From Bodo saltans (lineage: Eukaryota > Euglenozoa > Kinetoplastea > Eubodonida > Bodonidae), in NCBI GenBank assembly GCA_001460835.1, contig CYKH01001593.1, positions 1-64,000 of the forward strand: a DNA stretch of 64,000 nucleotides, read 5' to 3'. The notes under the pieces were generated by a model. It saw nothing but the letters and a program-made list of their open reading frames with translations, did no database searches and was not told the DNA's origin. Position 1 is the stretch's first letter. Each line of letters starts with the position of its first letter. Position numbers and translations under genes: made by a program. Shown here piece after piece: positions 1 to 8,367 of the stretch.

Positions 1-91
1 CATTCGCAACCTTGCGGAACATATCTGCTCTCTCGCGAACGCGAGATGAGCCTGCCAACTGTGCTAATCTTCGTCTTAACAACTTCTCGTG
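1..91. repeat. Direct repeat, left copy
   Basis: These 91 bases recur at 708-798 with one visible mismatch (position 86). The copy runs off the left edge of the window, so its true length is unknown. It contains the near-perfect palindrome TCTCGCGAACGCGAGA at 31-46. The two copies bracket a decayed alcohol dehydrogenase. The right copy lies in the leader of the next gene, so the repeat is probably intergenic/5' leader sequence that was duplicated when the block was copied or inserted. Confidence 0.9.
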
Positions 92-144
92 GCTCACGGC
101 ACGCTCGATCAGATTTACTTTTCTTCAAATTAAGCGGTGTTCAG

Positions 145-706
145 CTGATGAGTTGCGCAATGAGTGGCAAGCATCAACCTACCCGATGGTGCCCAGGCAC
201 GAGATTGTAGGCCACGTTGCTGAGGTTGGCGCTGATGTGATGACGAAGCTCAAGGTGGGTGACGGCAAGTGAGGAGATGTTCTGCGAAGGTGCGCCACGT
301 ATGTCTACAGCTCACCTGAGCGCGACGGGTCTGGAGCGACGCAGGTGGCTACTCAGACCACATTGTCGTGCGCCAGGAGTTCGTTGTACGCATGCCCACC
401 AACCTTCCACTTGCATCTATTGCCCCGCTGCTCTGCCGGTATCGCCACCAACTGCAGGCGACATAATTGGCGTTGTTGGTCATGGTGGCCTCGGCGTGAT
501 GGTGGTGAAGTTTGCGAAGGTGTTCGGTGCGCATGTGACGGTGTATCGGTGTTGGCCGACAGTCGCTCGCTGGAAGCCCATCGGTGGCATGCAAGAGATG
601 TGGCGCAACAACATCGTGAGATCGAACTGATCCCGATTCAGGACATCGAGAAGGAACGATCTGCATGGCCGCTTCGTCATCGACATTGCCCTCAGCCACT
701 GACGTC
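145..706 (+). pseudogene. Decayed zinc-type alcohol dehydrogenase (cinnamyl-ADH-like)
   Basis: Pieces of a medium-chain, zinc-dependent NADP alcohol dehydrogenase are readable in order but in different frames. Around 170-270 there is YPMVPRHEIVGHVAEVGADV, matching the catalytic-zinc segment of the family, although the usual GHE is RHE here. Around 344-450 there is GGYSDHIVVRQEFVVRMP followed by LPLASIAPLLC. Around 460-545 the nucleotide-binding segment GVVGHGGLGVMVVKFAKVFG is clear. Around 665-695 a short GRFVIDIAL remnant follows, after which the family's C-terminal third is absent and the direct repeat begins. At least three frame changes separate the pieces, and the N-terminal zinc ligands are missing. 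An intact member would be about 350 residues. It is flanked by direct repeats. Identity as an ADH relic is firm; the substrate cannot be inferred. Confidence 0.8.
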
Positions 707-707
707 A

Positions 708-798
708 CATTCGCAACCTTGCGGAACATATCTGCTCTCTCGCGAACGCGAGATGAGCCTGCCAACTGTGCTAATCTTCGTCTTAACAACTTTTCGTG
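708..798. repeat. Direct repeat, right copy
   Basis: This is the second copy of the repeat at 1-91, offset by 707 bases, with the palindrome again at 738-753. It ends where a pyrimidine-rich run (cctttt..ctttgg) begins ahead of the start codon at 859, so it forms part of the upstream region of the zinc-motif protein gene. Confidence 0.9.
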
Positions 799-858
799 CC
801 TTTTGTTTTTCTTTGGTCGAGTGTTGTCTGGTTGTTGTTGCATAGAAAGTTATCGAAC

Positions 859-1845
859 ATGGTTTGTGACAGCTTTTCCCCAAATCCTTTTAAGAAGGAT
901 TTCTGCAAGAATTGCCAGAAGTCACTTGCGGACCACCCGTCACATCACGCTCCCCCATTGGCGTCATCTCAGCCCCCTTGCAGTGATTTCCAGCCCAATC
1001 TGTTCAAGCCCGACTTTTGCAAGAACTGTCAACAAGGAAAGAAACTTCACGCCGCTCAAAGTCAGACTCAAAGTGCAAAGGCAACAGTGAATGTTCCACC
1101 GCCTGTGGAAAAGAAGGCCAATGAACCTCCTCCCAACCCCGTACCAAAGCCTGCGCAGGTCGTGGTCCCGATAGCACACATTGATTCAGTGGCGAAGCCA
1201 GCTGGAAATGGTGCGACTGTCACTCAAGCGCATTTCGACCCCGGCTGCTCTCTGTTTGAACCCAACCCTTTCAAGCCAACATTGTGTAAGAACTGCCGTC
1301 GCAGTTTTGAAAGCCACCAGCCCCCTAAGATTGATAAGCCGCAAACTGTCGTTGTCGAAACGTGTGGTGAGGGACCATGTGGGAATTTTGAGCCCAATCC
1401 ATTCAAACCAGATTTATGCAAGACTTGTCGCCTCAACAAGAACTCCCATCAATCACAACAAGTGCAACCAGTTCAAACTGTGCCATCCACGAAGCCAGCA
1501 ATATCAGCACCCGCTCCCGCTTCACCCGCTCCCGCTGCGAAGAAGGCACCGGCGAAGGAGGAGAGCAGCGACGATGACGACACCCCGGCGAAGCCTGCGG
1601 CTAAACAAGGAAAGCCCGCAGCTAAGAGGAGCGGCGCATTTGAAATGAGCGATGATGACGATGTGGCTTCTACGCGAAGGAATCCAGTGCCAAAAGTTGG
1701 TCCGCGACCAAAAGTGAACAAAGCTGTTTTTGGCAGCGATAGTTCTGGCGATGAGGCAACAAATGATCCACTAGGGAAGGAAAAAGTTGCATTCGATCCT
1801 TCTGCAGCTGCAGATCATCATTCCAAATATCGCATGAAGAAGTAA
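859..1845 (+). CDS. Protein with four C-x12-C-x2-C-x6-H zinc motifs
   Basis: This 328-residue protein carries four copies of a short motif with fixed spacing: Cys, Phe two residues later, then PNxFK, CKxC and a final His. The ligands are C3/C16/C19/H26, C41/C54/C57/H64, C130/C143/C146/H153 and C174/C187/C190/H197. The invariant spacing suggests a small CCCH zinc knuckle. A similar FxxNxFxxxxCxxC pattern occurs in actin-associated proteins of other eukaryotes, which I recall but cannot verify here. Residues 210-310 are Ala/Pro/Lys-rich with acidic serine clusters (SSDDDD, SDDDD, SDSSGDE) that look like casein-kinase-2 sites. The ATG at 859 was chosen because the pyrimidine-rich stretch lies just upstream and motif 1 starts at residue 3. 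Function is unknown; an adaptor or cytoskeletal role is a guess. Confidence 0.8.
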   Translation: MVCDSFSPNPFKKDFCKNCQKSLADHPSHHAPPLASSQPPCSDFQPNLFKPDFCKNCQQGKKLHAAQSQTQSAKATVNVPPPVEKKANEPPPNPVPKPAQVVVPIAHIDSVAKPAGNGATVTQAHFDPGCSLFEPNPFKPTLCKNCRRSFESHQPPKIDKPQTVVVETCGEGPCGNFEPNPFKPDLCKTCRLNKNSHQSQQVQPVQTVPSTKPAISAPAPASPAPAAKKAPAKEESSDDDDTPAKPAAKQGKPAAKRSGAFEMSDDDDVASTRRNPVPKVGPRPKVNKAVFGSDSSGDEATNDPLGKEKVAFDPSAAADHHSKYRMKK

Positions 1846-1952
1846 TGTGAATTGCATCAGACTTGTGTTTTTTCTCTCAAGGCTTGTGATATGACTCTTG
1901 TGTGCTGGAAACTCTCCTTTCCTTGCTTTTGCTTTTGGCGGTGAGGATTGCC

Positions 1953-2477
1953 ATGAACTCTATGTACGCTGCCGAGCAAATTAACATCCCGCCGGAGCTC
2001 GGAACTATTCTGAAGCAATACACCAAGGCAGTGATGCGGGATCGCCCCCAAGAGCTGTACAAGTTCAGTGCAAACTTTTTTGCTAACCTTTGTGGTCAGA
2101 CTGCACCCTTCGATGAGCAAGGGCAGCTCCTTTCGCAACAACAAAACCGAGGTGCAACGACGGGGAGCAATGGAGATATGGTCACTGACGTGATCCCCGA
2201 CGCCGGGAACTTCGAGTCCGTTAACACTGGAGATGATGTCACACAGGAACGTATCAGTCAGATCTTTAAGAAGTACGACACGAATCAAAATGGGCGACTG
2301 GAGCGTGATGAAGTTCCTGCGCTCATTGAAGACTTACGGCGAGCTCTTGGTCTTTCTGACGATGAAGGTTTCAGCTCCGAAGAGCTTCTCTCGATGCTTG
2401 ACAGTGACGAGGATGGGACAATCGATTTATTAGAATTCCGTCAACTCTTTTTCCAGTCGGACGAAAGCGGACTGTGA
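1953..2477 (+). CDS. RIIa-domain / EF-hand calcium-binding protein
   Basis: The 174-residue product begins with an RIIa-like dimerisation-docking segment at residues 11-46 (IPPELGTILKQYTKAVMRDR and following). This fold anchors PKA regulatory subunits and flagellar proteins such as ropporin to amphipathic helices. The C-terminal half holds two EF-hands with canonical loops at residues 109-120 (DTNQNGRLERDE) and 150-161 (DSDEDGTIDLLE). All calcium-ligating positions look plausible. The strong pyrimidine tract at about 1913-1936 places the acceptor just before the ATG at 1953; a second in-frame ATG follows at 1962. In kinetoplastids this architecture is usually axonemal or radial-spoke-like, so a calcium-responsive flagellar scaffold is a reasonable inference rather than an observation. 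Confidence 0.82.
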   Translation: MNSMYAAEQINIPPELGTILKQYTKAVMRDRPQELYKFSANFFANLCGQTAPFDEQGQLLSQQQNRGATTGSNGDMVTDVIPDAGNFESVNTGDDVTQERISQIFKKYDTNQNGRLERDEVPALIEDLRRALGLSDDEGFSSEELLSMLDSDEDGTIDLLEFRQLFFQSDESGL

Positions 2478-2571
2478 TCAAGACAACGTAGATTATGTAT
2501 GTACTTTCTTCGCGAGATGCTCTCAACAAGTAGTAGCAAGAGCTTCTTTGTTCTGTCATGTGCGATGTAAA

Positions 2572-2599
2572 TTTTCCCTCTTGTCTTTGTCTTTGGAAG
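2572..2599 (+). promoter_or_regulatory. Predicted trans-splice acceptor (pyrimidine tract + AG)
   Basis: The run ttttccctcttgtctttgtc and following bases ends in AG at 2598-2599, 24 bases ahead of the ATG at 2623. This is the pattern expected for spliced-leader addition in kinetoplastids and is the reason for preferring the start at 2623 over the longer open frame. Confidence 0.6.
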
Positions 2600-2622
2600 G
2601 CGTAGTGTGCTGTGAACGTGCA

Positions 2623-3276
2623 ATGAACAGTGAGCCTAGTACAGCGCGTGGACGTCGCATGGGACCAAGTGTTGGGGCATCTCAGGAAAGCGTGATTCGA
2701 GTGCAGAAGAAGCACATCGACCCTCCTGCGCCTCATGATCCAGTCAGTCGTCGGCGAACGTCGTCGGCACCGCCTGCTTCACCTTCACATCAAAGCTGTC
2801 GGCGACATACGCTTGGCACAGCCCCAACCTCGGATCGAGTGTTCCCCAGCAACGCACCAGCTGCTGCTACCTCCACAGTGCCACATATTGCACCATCGAT
2901 CCTTTCATGGGAAGGCTCGCAACCGGTGACTCCGCAACGGCGATATCTTCGAAGCCCATCAAGCCCATCCAGCTGCGAAAGTAGTGCTCGCGATCGAGAG
3001 TTTTCATTGAAGTCTTTGACAGGAGAGCGCCGTCACATGAACCCGCCTGGACAGGTGTCAGGGGGACTTTTCACAAGCATTTTCCCGTGTGAGAAGCCAG
3101 CGAGTGTCGAGCGCACTCGACCAATCCTACGCCAAAAGTACAACTGTGTCTCGCGTGGGGAAGGCCCCCAGCCTAAGCCATGCCGTTTGCTGAGGAAGTG
3201 CTCAGCTCACTCACAAGGTCGTGGATTTACATTTATTGATTCTGCAGTTGTACCGTTTCCTCGCCCCAACCCCTAG
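2623..3276 (+). CDS. Hypothetical basic Ser/Pro-rich protein
   Basis: This 217-residue protein is rich in Ser, Pro, Arg and His, with several RRR/RR clusters and SP dipeptides. It has no predicted membrane segment, no coiled coil and no recognisable domain. It is probably mostly disordered. The C-terminal end (GRGFTFIDSAVVPFPRPNP) is the only hydrophobic stretch. I do not recognise a family. The ATG at 2623 follows a clear pyrimidine tract and AG. It sits between an EF-hand protein and a transporter, which gives no functional clue. Coding status rests on length, frame and spacing. Confidence 0.6.
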   Translation: MNSEPSTARGRRMGPSVGASQESVIRVQKKHIDPPAPHDPVSRRRTSSAPPASPSHQSCRRHTLGTAPTSDRVFPSNAPAAATSTVPHIAPSILSWEGSQPVTPQRRYLRSPSSPSSCESSARDREFSLKSLTGERRHMNPPGQVSGGLFTSIFPCEKPASVERTRPILRQKYNCVSRGEGPQPKPCRLLRKCSAHSQGRGFTFIDSAVVPFPRPNP

Positions 3277-3545
3277 GCGAGCAGTTCACCATCGAGCGAT
3301 TTTGATCCCCCCGTTGTTGTTTCCTCCCCAGTTAGATTTGATTTCTGTATGTTTAGCCGTCAAGGGCAAAATGGCCGTGAGTGTGTTAGGTTACCTAACT
3401 CTTCTTCACCGTTGATTCATTTCGTGACTCTTCATTTTTCATTACGTGGTTTAAGTTGCATGCCAGACGACATGAGCCCTCCCCAGTCCCATCAAAAAGT
3501 GTTTTCTTGGGAGCATTGCTTCAATTTGCAGTGTGGTCCGTCGGG

Positions 3546-4403
3546 ATGATGCTAGGAAACAAATTGGCTGTCACCGCGTTGCCGTTACCTTGCACGTTGG
3601 TCATTATCCAAGCCCTCGGAACTATCGCGCTCCTTGGATTCTTCCGCTCCAACCTCGAAGGTATCCGTATCGACATTGCTAAACAATGGCTTCCCATTGC
3701 TGTACTTTTCACGCTGATGCTCTTCACAAGTTTACAAAGCTTTGTGTACGTCAATGTGTCAACCGTGCTGATTTTCCGTAACGTTGGTGCTATTTTCACC
3801 ACAATTGTCGAGTACTTTGTCCGTGGTGAGAAGGTCACCGCCGAAATCGTTGCCTCAGAAATCATGATCGTGTTGGGTGCCGTCATGTACGGATGGGGTA
3901 CGGCGAATTTCTCCTGGACGGGTTTCTGGTGGATTATGGCAAACGTTGCTGCACAAGTGGCGTACGGTGTGCTAGTGAAGCACCACATGGATAAGAAACC
4001 ACATTTTAAGGAGATGTCAAAGTTCACCATGTCTCTTTACAATAACACCCTTGCCATTCCTATGCTGGCCATTGTTCTTGTTGTGCAAGGGGAACAACAT
4101 CACGTGCAGTCCACACTGGTGCAGGTGTCGCCACTTGGGTGGTTCTGGATCGTGCTGACGTGTGGGCTGGGTTTCATGATCTCAACAAGCGGTTTTGGTC
4201 TCCAGAAACTTGTGTCAGCTACAACGTTCTTGGTTGTGAACAATATTACAAAGTTCTTGAACATTTTGCTAGGTATTGTATTCTTGCAGGATAAGATCTC
4301 TGCAGGGAAGGACGGCCTAGGCTGCCTTGTTGCAATTCTTGCAGGGGTTTGGTACTCGAGCGCCCAGACGCGCATCGCACAACAAGGGAAAAATAACAAG
4401 TGA
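3546..4403 (+). CDS. Nucleotide-sugar transporter (DMT superfamily), 5' end disturbed
   Basis: The product is a polytopic membrane protein of the drug/metabolite transporter superfamily, most like GDP-mannose/nucleotide-sugar transporters of the Golgi (LPG2/GONST type). These exchange cytosolic nucleotide sugar for luminal nucleoside monophosphate. Hydrophobic helices repeat along the whole length, with family-like segments such as VSTVLIFRNVGAIFTTIVEYF and GLQKLVSATTFLVVNNITK. The first in-frame ATG is at 3546, in the middle of what should be the first helix. The conserved reading clearly continues upstream in the same frame to about 3490 (SVFLGALLQFAVWSVG) but finds no ATG before a stop at 3396. 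ATGs at 3460 and 3472 are in another frame and would join this one if one base were missing in the A-run near 3500. So the real gene probably starts at 3472. Substrate is uncertain. Confidence 0.72.
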   Translation: MMLGNKLAVTALPLPCTLVIIQALGTIALLGFFRSNLEGIRIDIAKQWLPIAVLFTLMLFTSLQSFVYVNVSTVLIFRNVGAIFTTIVEYFVRGEKVTAEIVASEIMIVLGAVMYGWGTANFSWTGFWWIMANVAAQVAYGVLVKHHMDKKPHFKEMSKFTMSLYNNTLAIPMLAIVLVVQGEQHHVQSTLVQVSPLGWFWIVLTCGLGFMISTSGFGLQKLVSATTFLVVNNITKFLNILLGIVFLQDKISAGKDGLGCLVAILAGVWYSSAQTRIAQQGKNNK

Positions 4404-4477
4404 TTTGCCTCGTGTACGAATTTCATGTGCCGTTAATAATGCACTCACTCGTCGTTCAATGACCAAACCTTCATAGT

Positions 4478-4503
4478 CCTTCTCATTTTGTTTTCATTGA
4501 CAG
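4478..4503 (+). promoter_or_regulatory. Predicted trans-splice acceptor
   Basis: A pyrimidine-rich stretch (ccttctcattttgttttcat) is followed by ACAG with AG at 4502-4503, eight bases before the ATG at 4511. It supports both the coding strand and the start of the next gene. Confidence 0.6.
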
Positions 4504-4510
4504 AGTTTGA

Positions 4511-5275
4511 ATGAACACAGATGTGTCAAAATTGCGCGCAGCTTGCGAAGCACTGCACTTGCTGCAAGTGAAGTTGCAGCAAGCGGAGAAGAGCCTCGTT
4601 TCAGAGGTGGAGCTCCAGGAGCGCGGCCGTGAGGCGCTGAACGAGCTTACCCGATCTGTTCACCACTTTTCTGACCACCGGAAAGAAACATCGATGCTTA
4701 AGAGGGTTCTTGAAGAAGAGGCGTCGGCGCTCGCTGTTCTTGAAAAGTCACTTGCTGCTCAGATTCGCTTCGGAGAGAGCAACGTGATTGCGCTGCATGG
4801 CGTTCACCAGAGAATCGCCGAAGAGTTGTCTTCGCGGGCAAAGATTGCTGCGGACATCCGTCGCCTTGAAGGTTTATCGAGTAGAGCAAATAAAGAGCTC
4901 CGCGAAATGAAGGCGAGGGCAGCTGATCAAGCAAGTCACGAGCGAGCAGCGCTGGAGCACCTTGTGAGCAGAGAGTCTGCATTGCAACGTGTGCGCGAGG
5001 AGATTCAATTCTGTCAGAGAGCCCGCGCATGTGAAGTGGACAACTTCAATAGAATGAAAGGCTGGGCTGCGAAGTCTCATTCAGAAGAACTTCGCTTATT
5101 TGCGATCGTGCAAACGCGCCACCGCTCAACGATTCTTGATGGAACAGAAGATATTGTGATGCAACCTCCTCTGCTCGAGCCGTCGTTGACGACGTTGAAA
5201 AAAGAATCAGCTTCGCTTTTAGAAGAAGTTGTCGTCTCGGCACGATTGCTCGAAGACAAGTATCATGTTCGATAG
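4511..5275 (+). CDS. Coiled-coil protein, hypothetical
   Basis: The 254-residue product is almost entirely alpha-helical heptad sequence, rich in Glu, Leu, Ala, Arg and Lys. Long coiled-coil stretches cover roughly residues 5-60, 75-170 and 225-254. There is no membrane segment, signal peptide or catalytic motif. The acceptor AG sits eight bases upstream of the ATG, which makes the start secure. Proteins of this type in kinetoplastids are commonly cytoskeletal or flagellar, but nothing in this sequence fixes a location. I do not recognise a family. Confidence 0.7.
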   Translation: MNTDVSKLRAACEALHLLQVKLQQAEKSLVSEVELQERGREALNELTRSVHHFSDHRKETSMLKRVLEEEASALAVLEKSLAAQIRFGESNVIALHGVHQRIAEELSSRAKIAADIRRLEGLSSRANKELREMKARAADQASHERAALEHLVSRESALQRVREEIQFCQRARACEVDNFNRMKGWAAKSHSEELRLFAIVQTRHRSTILDGTEDIVMQPPLLEPSLTTLKKESASLLEEVVVSARLLEDKYHVR

Positions 5276-5381
5276 AGCAAGTCCACTCGGACTGGAAGAA
5301 AAGAGAAAACCTAACATTGACCCACGTGATGATTGGTTACTACACATTCTCATTCACTTCTGATTTGTTGAGAAAAAAGCG

Positions 5382-5933
5382 ATGGGTGGCAACAGCAGCA
5401 AGGAACCTGCGGCGCAGGTTATGAAGTCCGCAGAAGTCCCAGATTACGTTCCTCAAGAATCGACAGACATTAAGGATCTCATTCAATCTGGACGGTATAA
5501 GGTTGCGAAGCCGGAGACCATCGACATGCTGAAACAAATTTCCGGCCCACAGCAGTCAAACATAATGTACCCAGACTCTGAAGTGCGCGACATGAAGCAG
5601 TACATCATCGAGCAGGAAGGTCTTGACATTGGTGTTCAACGTCGCCAAGTGTTGGCCCAACAATGGCGTTTTTTCTTATCTTGTGAGCCTATTCAGCGAG
5701 GTCTGGATGCGGGCATTATCTTTGGATGCGTTGCGGCTGCGCTCGTTGCATGGCGGCGCCCTAAGCAACGATTACCTCACGTCATCGGGCTGACGTGGCT
5801 TGGAGGTTTCTGCACTGGTGTTGTAAGCGTGCCGATGATGGTAGTGTTTGCCGACTCGTACAACACGAAAAGAATCAAGAAGATGGAGACAGAAATATTT
5901 TCTCGTCAGCGCGAAGACTTTTACCGCAAGTAA
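5382..5933 (+). CDS. Probable N-myristoylated two-helix membrane protein
   Basis: The 183-residue product begins MGGNSSKE, a good N-myristoylation consensus (Gly2, Ser6, Lys7). The N-terminal half is soluble. Two hydrophobic segments follow, at about residues 107-124 (GLDAGIIFGCVAAALVAW) and 132-155 (HVIGLTWLGGFCTGVVSVPM). The positively charged tail KRIKKMETEIFSRQREDFYRK suggests a cytosolic end. The hairpin of two helices resembles small organelle-membrane proteins, but I recognise no family. Neighbouring genes encode a coiled-coil protein and a cyclase-like receptor. Confidence 0.7.
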   Translation: MGGNSSKEPAAQVMKSAEVPDYVPQESTDIKDLIQSGRYKVAKPETIDMLKQISGPQQSNIMYPDSEVRDMKQYIIEQEGLDIGVQRRQVLAQQWRFFLSCEPIQRGLDAGIIFGCVAAALVAWRRPKQRLPHVIGLTWLGGFCTGVVSVPMMVVFADSYNTKRIKKMETEIFSRQREDFYRK

Positions 5934-6029
5934 GTCTCATCACACCTTTTTTTCCCATCACTGACCACTGAACACTTCGATGTCAAAACATAACGTCAAT
6001 TTTCGTGTATTTTCTTGCCAAGGGAGACC

Positions 6030-8222
6030 ATGAAGTCCGAGGACAGCGGTGCTCACGAGTCGATCTTTGAGCGCCATTACCACGCTATTCGAGAGGGATG
6101 GCATCGCACCCCATTTCTGCACCGCATTTTCTCGTTTACGCTTGTGTTCTTCGCACTGCTGTTTGTTTGCTTCGTCGTTCTTTTGGTCGATGATTCTCAG
6201 CAATACCAAGACGATGCAGACATGAAATACTATCCCGGGTTGTTGCGACTTCTTGGGAACGTTGCACAGGCTACATCGGCTGAGGGTGAGATCTCCGCCC
6301 AGTTTGTCACCAATCAAACTGACGCGAATTGGGATGCGCTGGCGGCTGCTCGTAGCACTGTTGACACCATCCAATCTCAAATTGCTGACTACTTTAAGCA
6401 ATACCAAGGGGTGACCCTCAACCAAGACTACAACATTCTTCAAGGAACTCGCCTTTCGGAGGTAGGCATCGGGAGTGTTTACATTGCGCGAACTCAAATC
6501 ACGCAAGGGCAGGTTATTGTGCCAGCCCAACAGGCTCGCAAGTTGTATTACGATATCAACGCTCGTATTCTTCAGCAAATGGCGAAAACTGCAGCGACGT
6601 TGACGAAGGCAACTCCGACGACAGCTGTTTTGAAGAGTGTAGCGCTTGCGAGCATCGGGTGGCAAGTGAGCCAAGCACTGGCTGGAGCTGCAGTTTTCAA
6701 AGCGCAGCCAGCAAACATCTCGTACTTACGCGAGTCGCTCAAGCAGTTTGGAGCAAGCTCGTATCGTACTGCAAGTCTGGGCAAATTTGCGCTGCTACCG
6801 ATTCAGCGTGAGAATGACAGAGAATATTTGCTTCCGACCCTTGCGGGACGACAGCTTGGTGAGCAACAACAGAATTTACTAAGAGCACTTACCGCCACCA
6901 CCACTTACGTTGCGACGACGCCACTGTCAGTGAACGTGTCTTTCGCTTCGGCTCGCGCTGTACTGGCGGCGATCCAAGGGAGTACCATCTCTGCTGTCAA
7001 CGACATTTCAGTGACTCGCTATGCACGTTCGTTGGTCATGGCGCTGGTGGCTATTGTCGTTTTTGTCGTGGCGTTTACACAGTGGATCATTGTTGAGTCC
7101 CTCAACGCGGAGGAGAATGCAATCAGGATTCGCAATGCTCACGTCATGCACGACGTGTTGGTGCGTGTTGGCGAACTTGTCGACCACATGGCGTCGTTTG
7201 CCCTTGATCCACTGCCGCCACCGCGCAGCATGATGGGTACGAGAGTGGGAATGCTGGAGCTGCGACTACAGCATTGCGTCGCTTCCCTCAAAGCCCTTGC
7301 ACCTACCCTCCCCCCTCTACTTTTTCCAAACCGGCTTTCTGCATTGGCTGCTGATTACAGTGAAGTCAAGGATCCCGCAACGATGCAATTCACCAAGAAG
7401 CCGCGGGAGAGTTTGCTCAAAGAGCCCCTTCAGCAAGTGCGGTCAGAGGACATTGCCAACAACAAACACGCCTCCAGGATGAGAGAGCTCACGCAGCTGC
7501 AAGTGGAGGATGTACGTGCTGCATTTCTCTTTGTGGACCTGTCCTTCTACCACGAGATGTCCACCGTGGAGAAAATGCAGTTCAGCAACGAAACCTTTCA
7601 CGAAGTTGCCTCACTCATTGAGGAGTGCGTCTATCAGTTTAAGGGCGTGCTCCATGCCTTTGCTCTTGATCGTGCCATTGGAGTGTGGAACGTGGCAACT
7701 CCGTCATCAAACTACTGTGAGCAAGCAGCAACATGTGCACTGGTCCTGTCGAACCGTTTGACTACTCTGCGCCGCCATAATCGACACCTGCGGGAACACT
7801 TCCAAGTCCGCATTGGTGTTGTATCTGGCCCGGTTCGCCGCGGTATTTTTGGCGATAAGGGCGCCAAGTACCTTCAGCTGTTCGGTGATGCATTGGAAAA
7901 GGGTATCAAGGTTGCTCGAGCAAACTCTTTCCATCTGACCACTGTTGCCTGCGACGAAACCGTGCGACGTGCAGTCGACAAAATTTTCTTGCCGAAGCCG
8001 ATTGAGCTTCTCGATGACGGCTCACGCATTTACGAAGTGATCCACGAAGGTTCTCGCAAGGAAGCGGACCTTGAGACGCAGCTACTCGTGTACAGCAAAG
8101 CGTTCGAGCTGTATGAAAAGAAGTACTACCGCGAAGCGCTCCGAGCTTTCCGTGGGTACACGAAGTTGTACGGTTACGACAGCTCGGTGGAACGGATTCA
8201 AGCGTTGATAACAGGAATGTAG
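6030..8222 (+). CDS. Two-TM receptor-like class III adenylate/guanylate cyclase homologue
   Basis: In this 730-residue protein a helix at about residues 34-52 and another at 334-354 enclose a ~280-residue, largely helical extracellular or luminal domain. The cytosolic part ends in a class III nucleotide cyclase fold at about 493-660. Visible motifs are AAFLFVDLSFYHEM with metal-binding Asp503, a second Asp547 in HAFALDRAIGVWNV, and QVRIGVVSGPVRRGIFG, which matches the conserved RxGxxxGxVxxG strand. The usual Lys and GD of the second motif (KxxGD) are not present, so activity could be reduced or lost. About 65 residues follow the cyclase fold. Trypanosomatid receptor cyclases have one transmembrane helix and a periplasmic-binding-like ectodomain; this one has the two-helix layout of bacterial chemoreceptors. 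The frame is open from 6015, but the first ATG is at 6030. Confidence 0.82.
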   Translation: MKSEDSGAHESIFERHYHAIREGWHRTPFLHRIFSFTLVFFALLFVCFVVLLVDDSQQYQDDADMKYYPGLLRLLGNVAQATSAEGEISAQFVTNQTDANWDALAAARSTVDTIQSQIADYFKQYQGVTLNQDYNILQGTRLSEVGIGSVYIARTQITQGQVIVPAQQARKLYYDINARILQQMAKTAATLTKATPTTAVLKSVALASIGWQVSQALAGAAVFKAQPANISYLRESLKQFGASSYRTASLGKFALLPIQRENDREYLLPTLAGRQLGEQQQNLLRALTATTTYVATTPLSVNVSFASARAVLAAIQGSTISAVNDISVTRYARSLVMALVAIVVFVVAFTQWIIVESLNAEENAIRIRNAHVMHDVLVRVGELVDHMASFALDPLPPPRSMMGTRVGMLELRLQHCVASLKALAPTLPPLLFPNRLSALAADYSEVKDPATMQFTKKPRESLLKEPLQQVRSEDIANNKHASRMRELTQLQVEDVRAAFLFVDLSFYHEMSTVEKMQFSNETFHEVASLIEECVYQFKGVLHAFALDRAIGVWNVATPSSNYCEQAATCALVLSNRLTTLRRHNRHLREHFQVRIGVVSGPVRRGIFGDKGAKYLQLFGDALEKGIKVARANSFHLTTVACDETVRRAVDKIFLPKPIELLDDGSRIYEVIHEGSRKEADLETQLLVYSKAFELYEKKYYREALRAFRGYTKLYGYDSSVERIQALITGM

Positions 8223-8367
8223 AGATCACACGACGACAGTATACAAACAGCTAGTTCGTCGAAATGTACGACACTGCGTATTCGTGATGACAGATGAAAC
8301 TTTTGACTCTTTGCGTATCGCCTGCAGTATCTATTTTATTTTGTTGCGATGCTTAGAATTTGCTCAA

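Noticed and set aside
345-845. Open frames of about 165 residues on both strands over the ADH relic
   Set aside because: They are chance frames across a decayed gene; the ADH segments lie in changing frames and account for the protein-like pieces.
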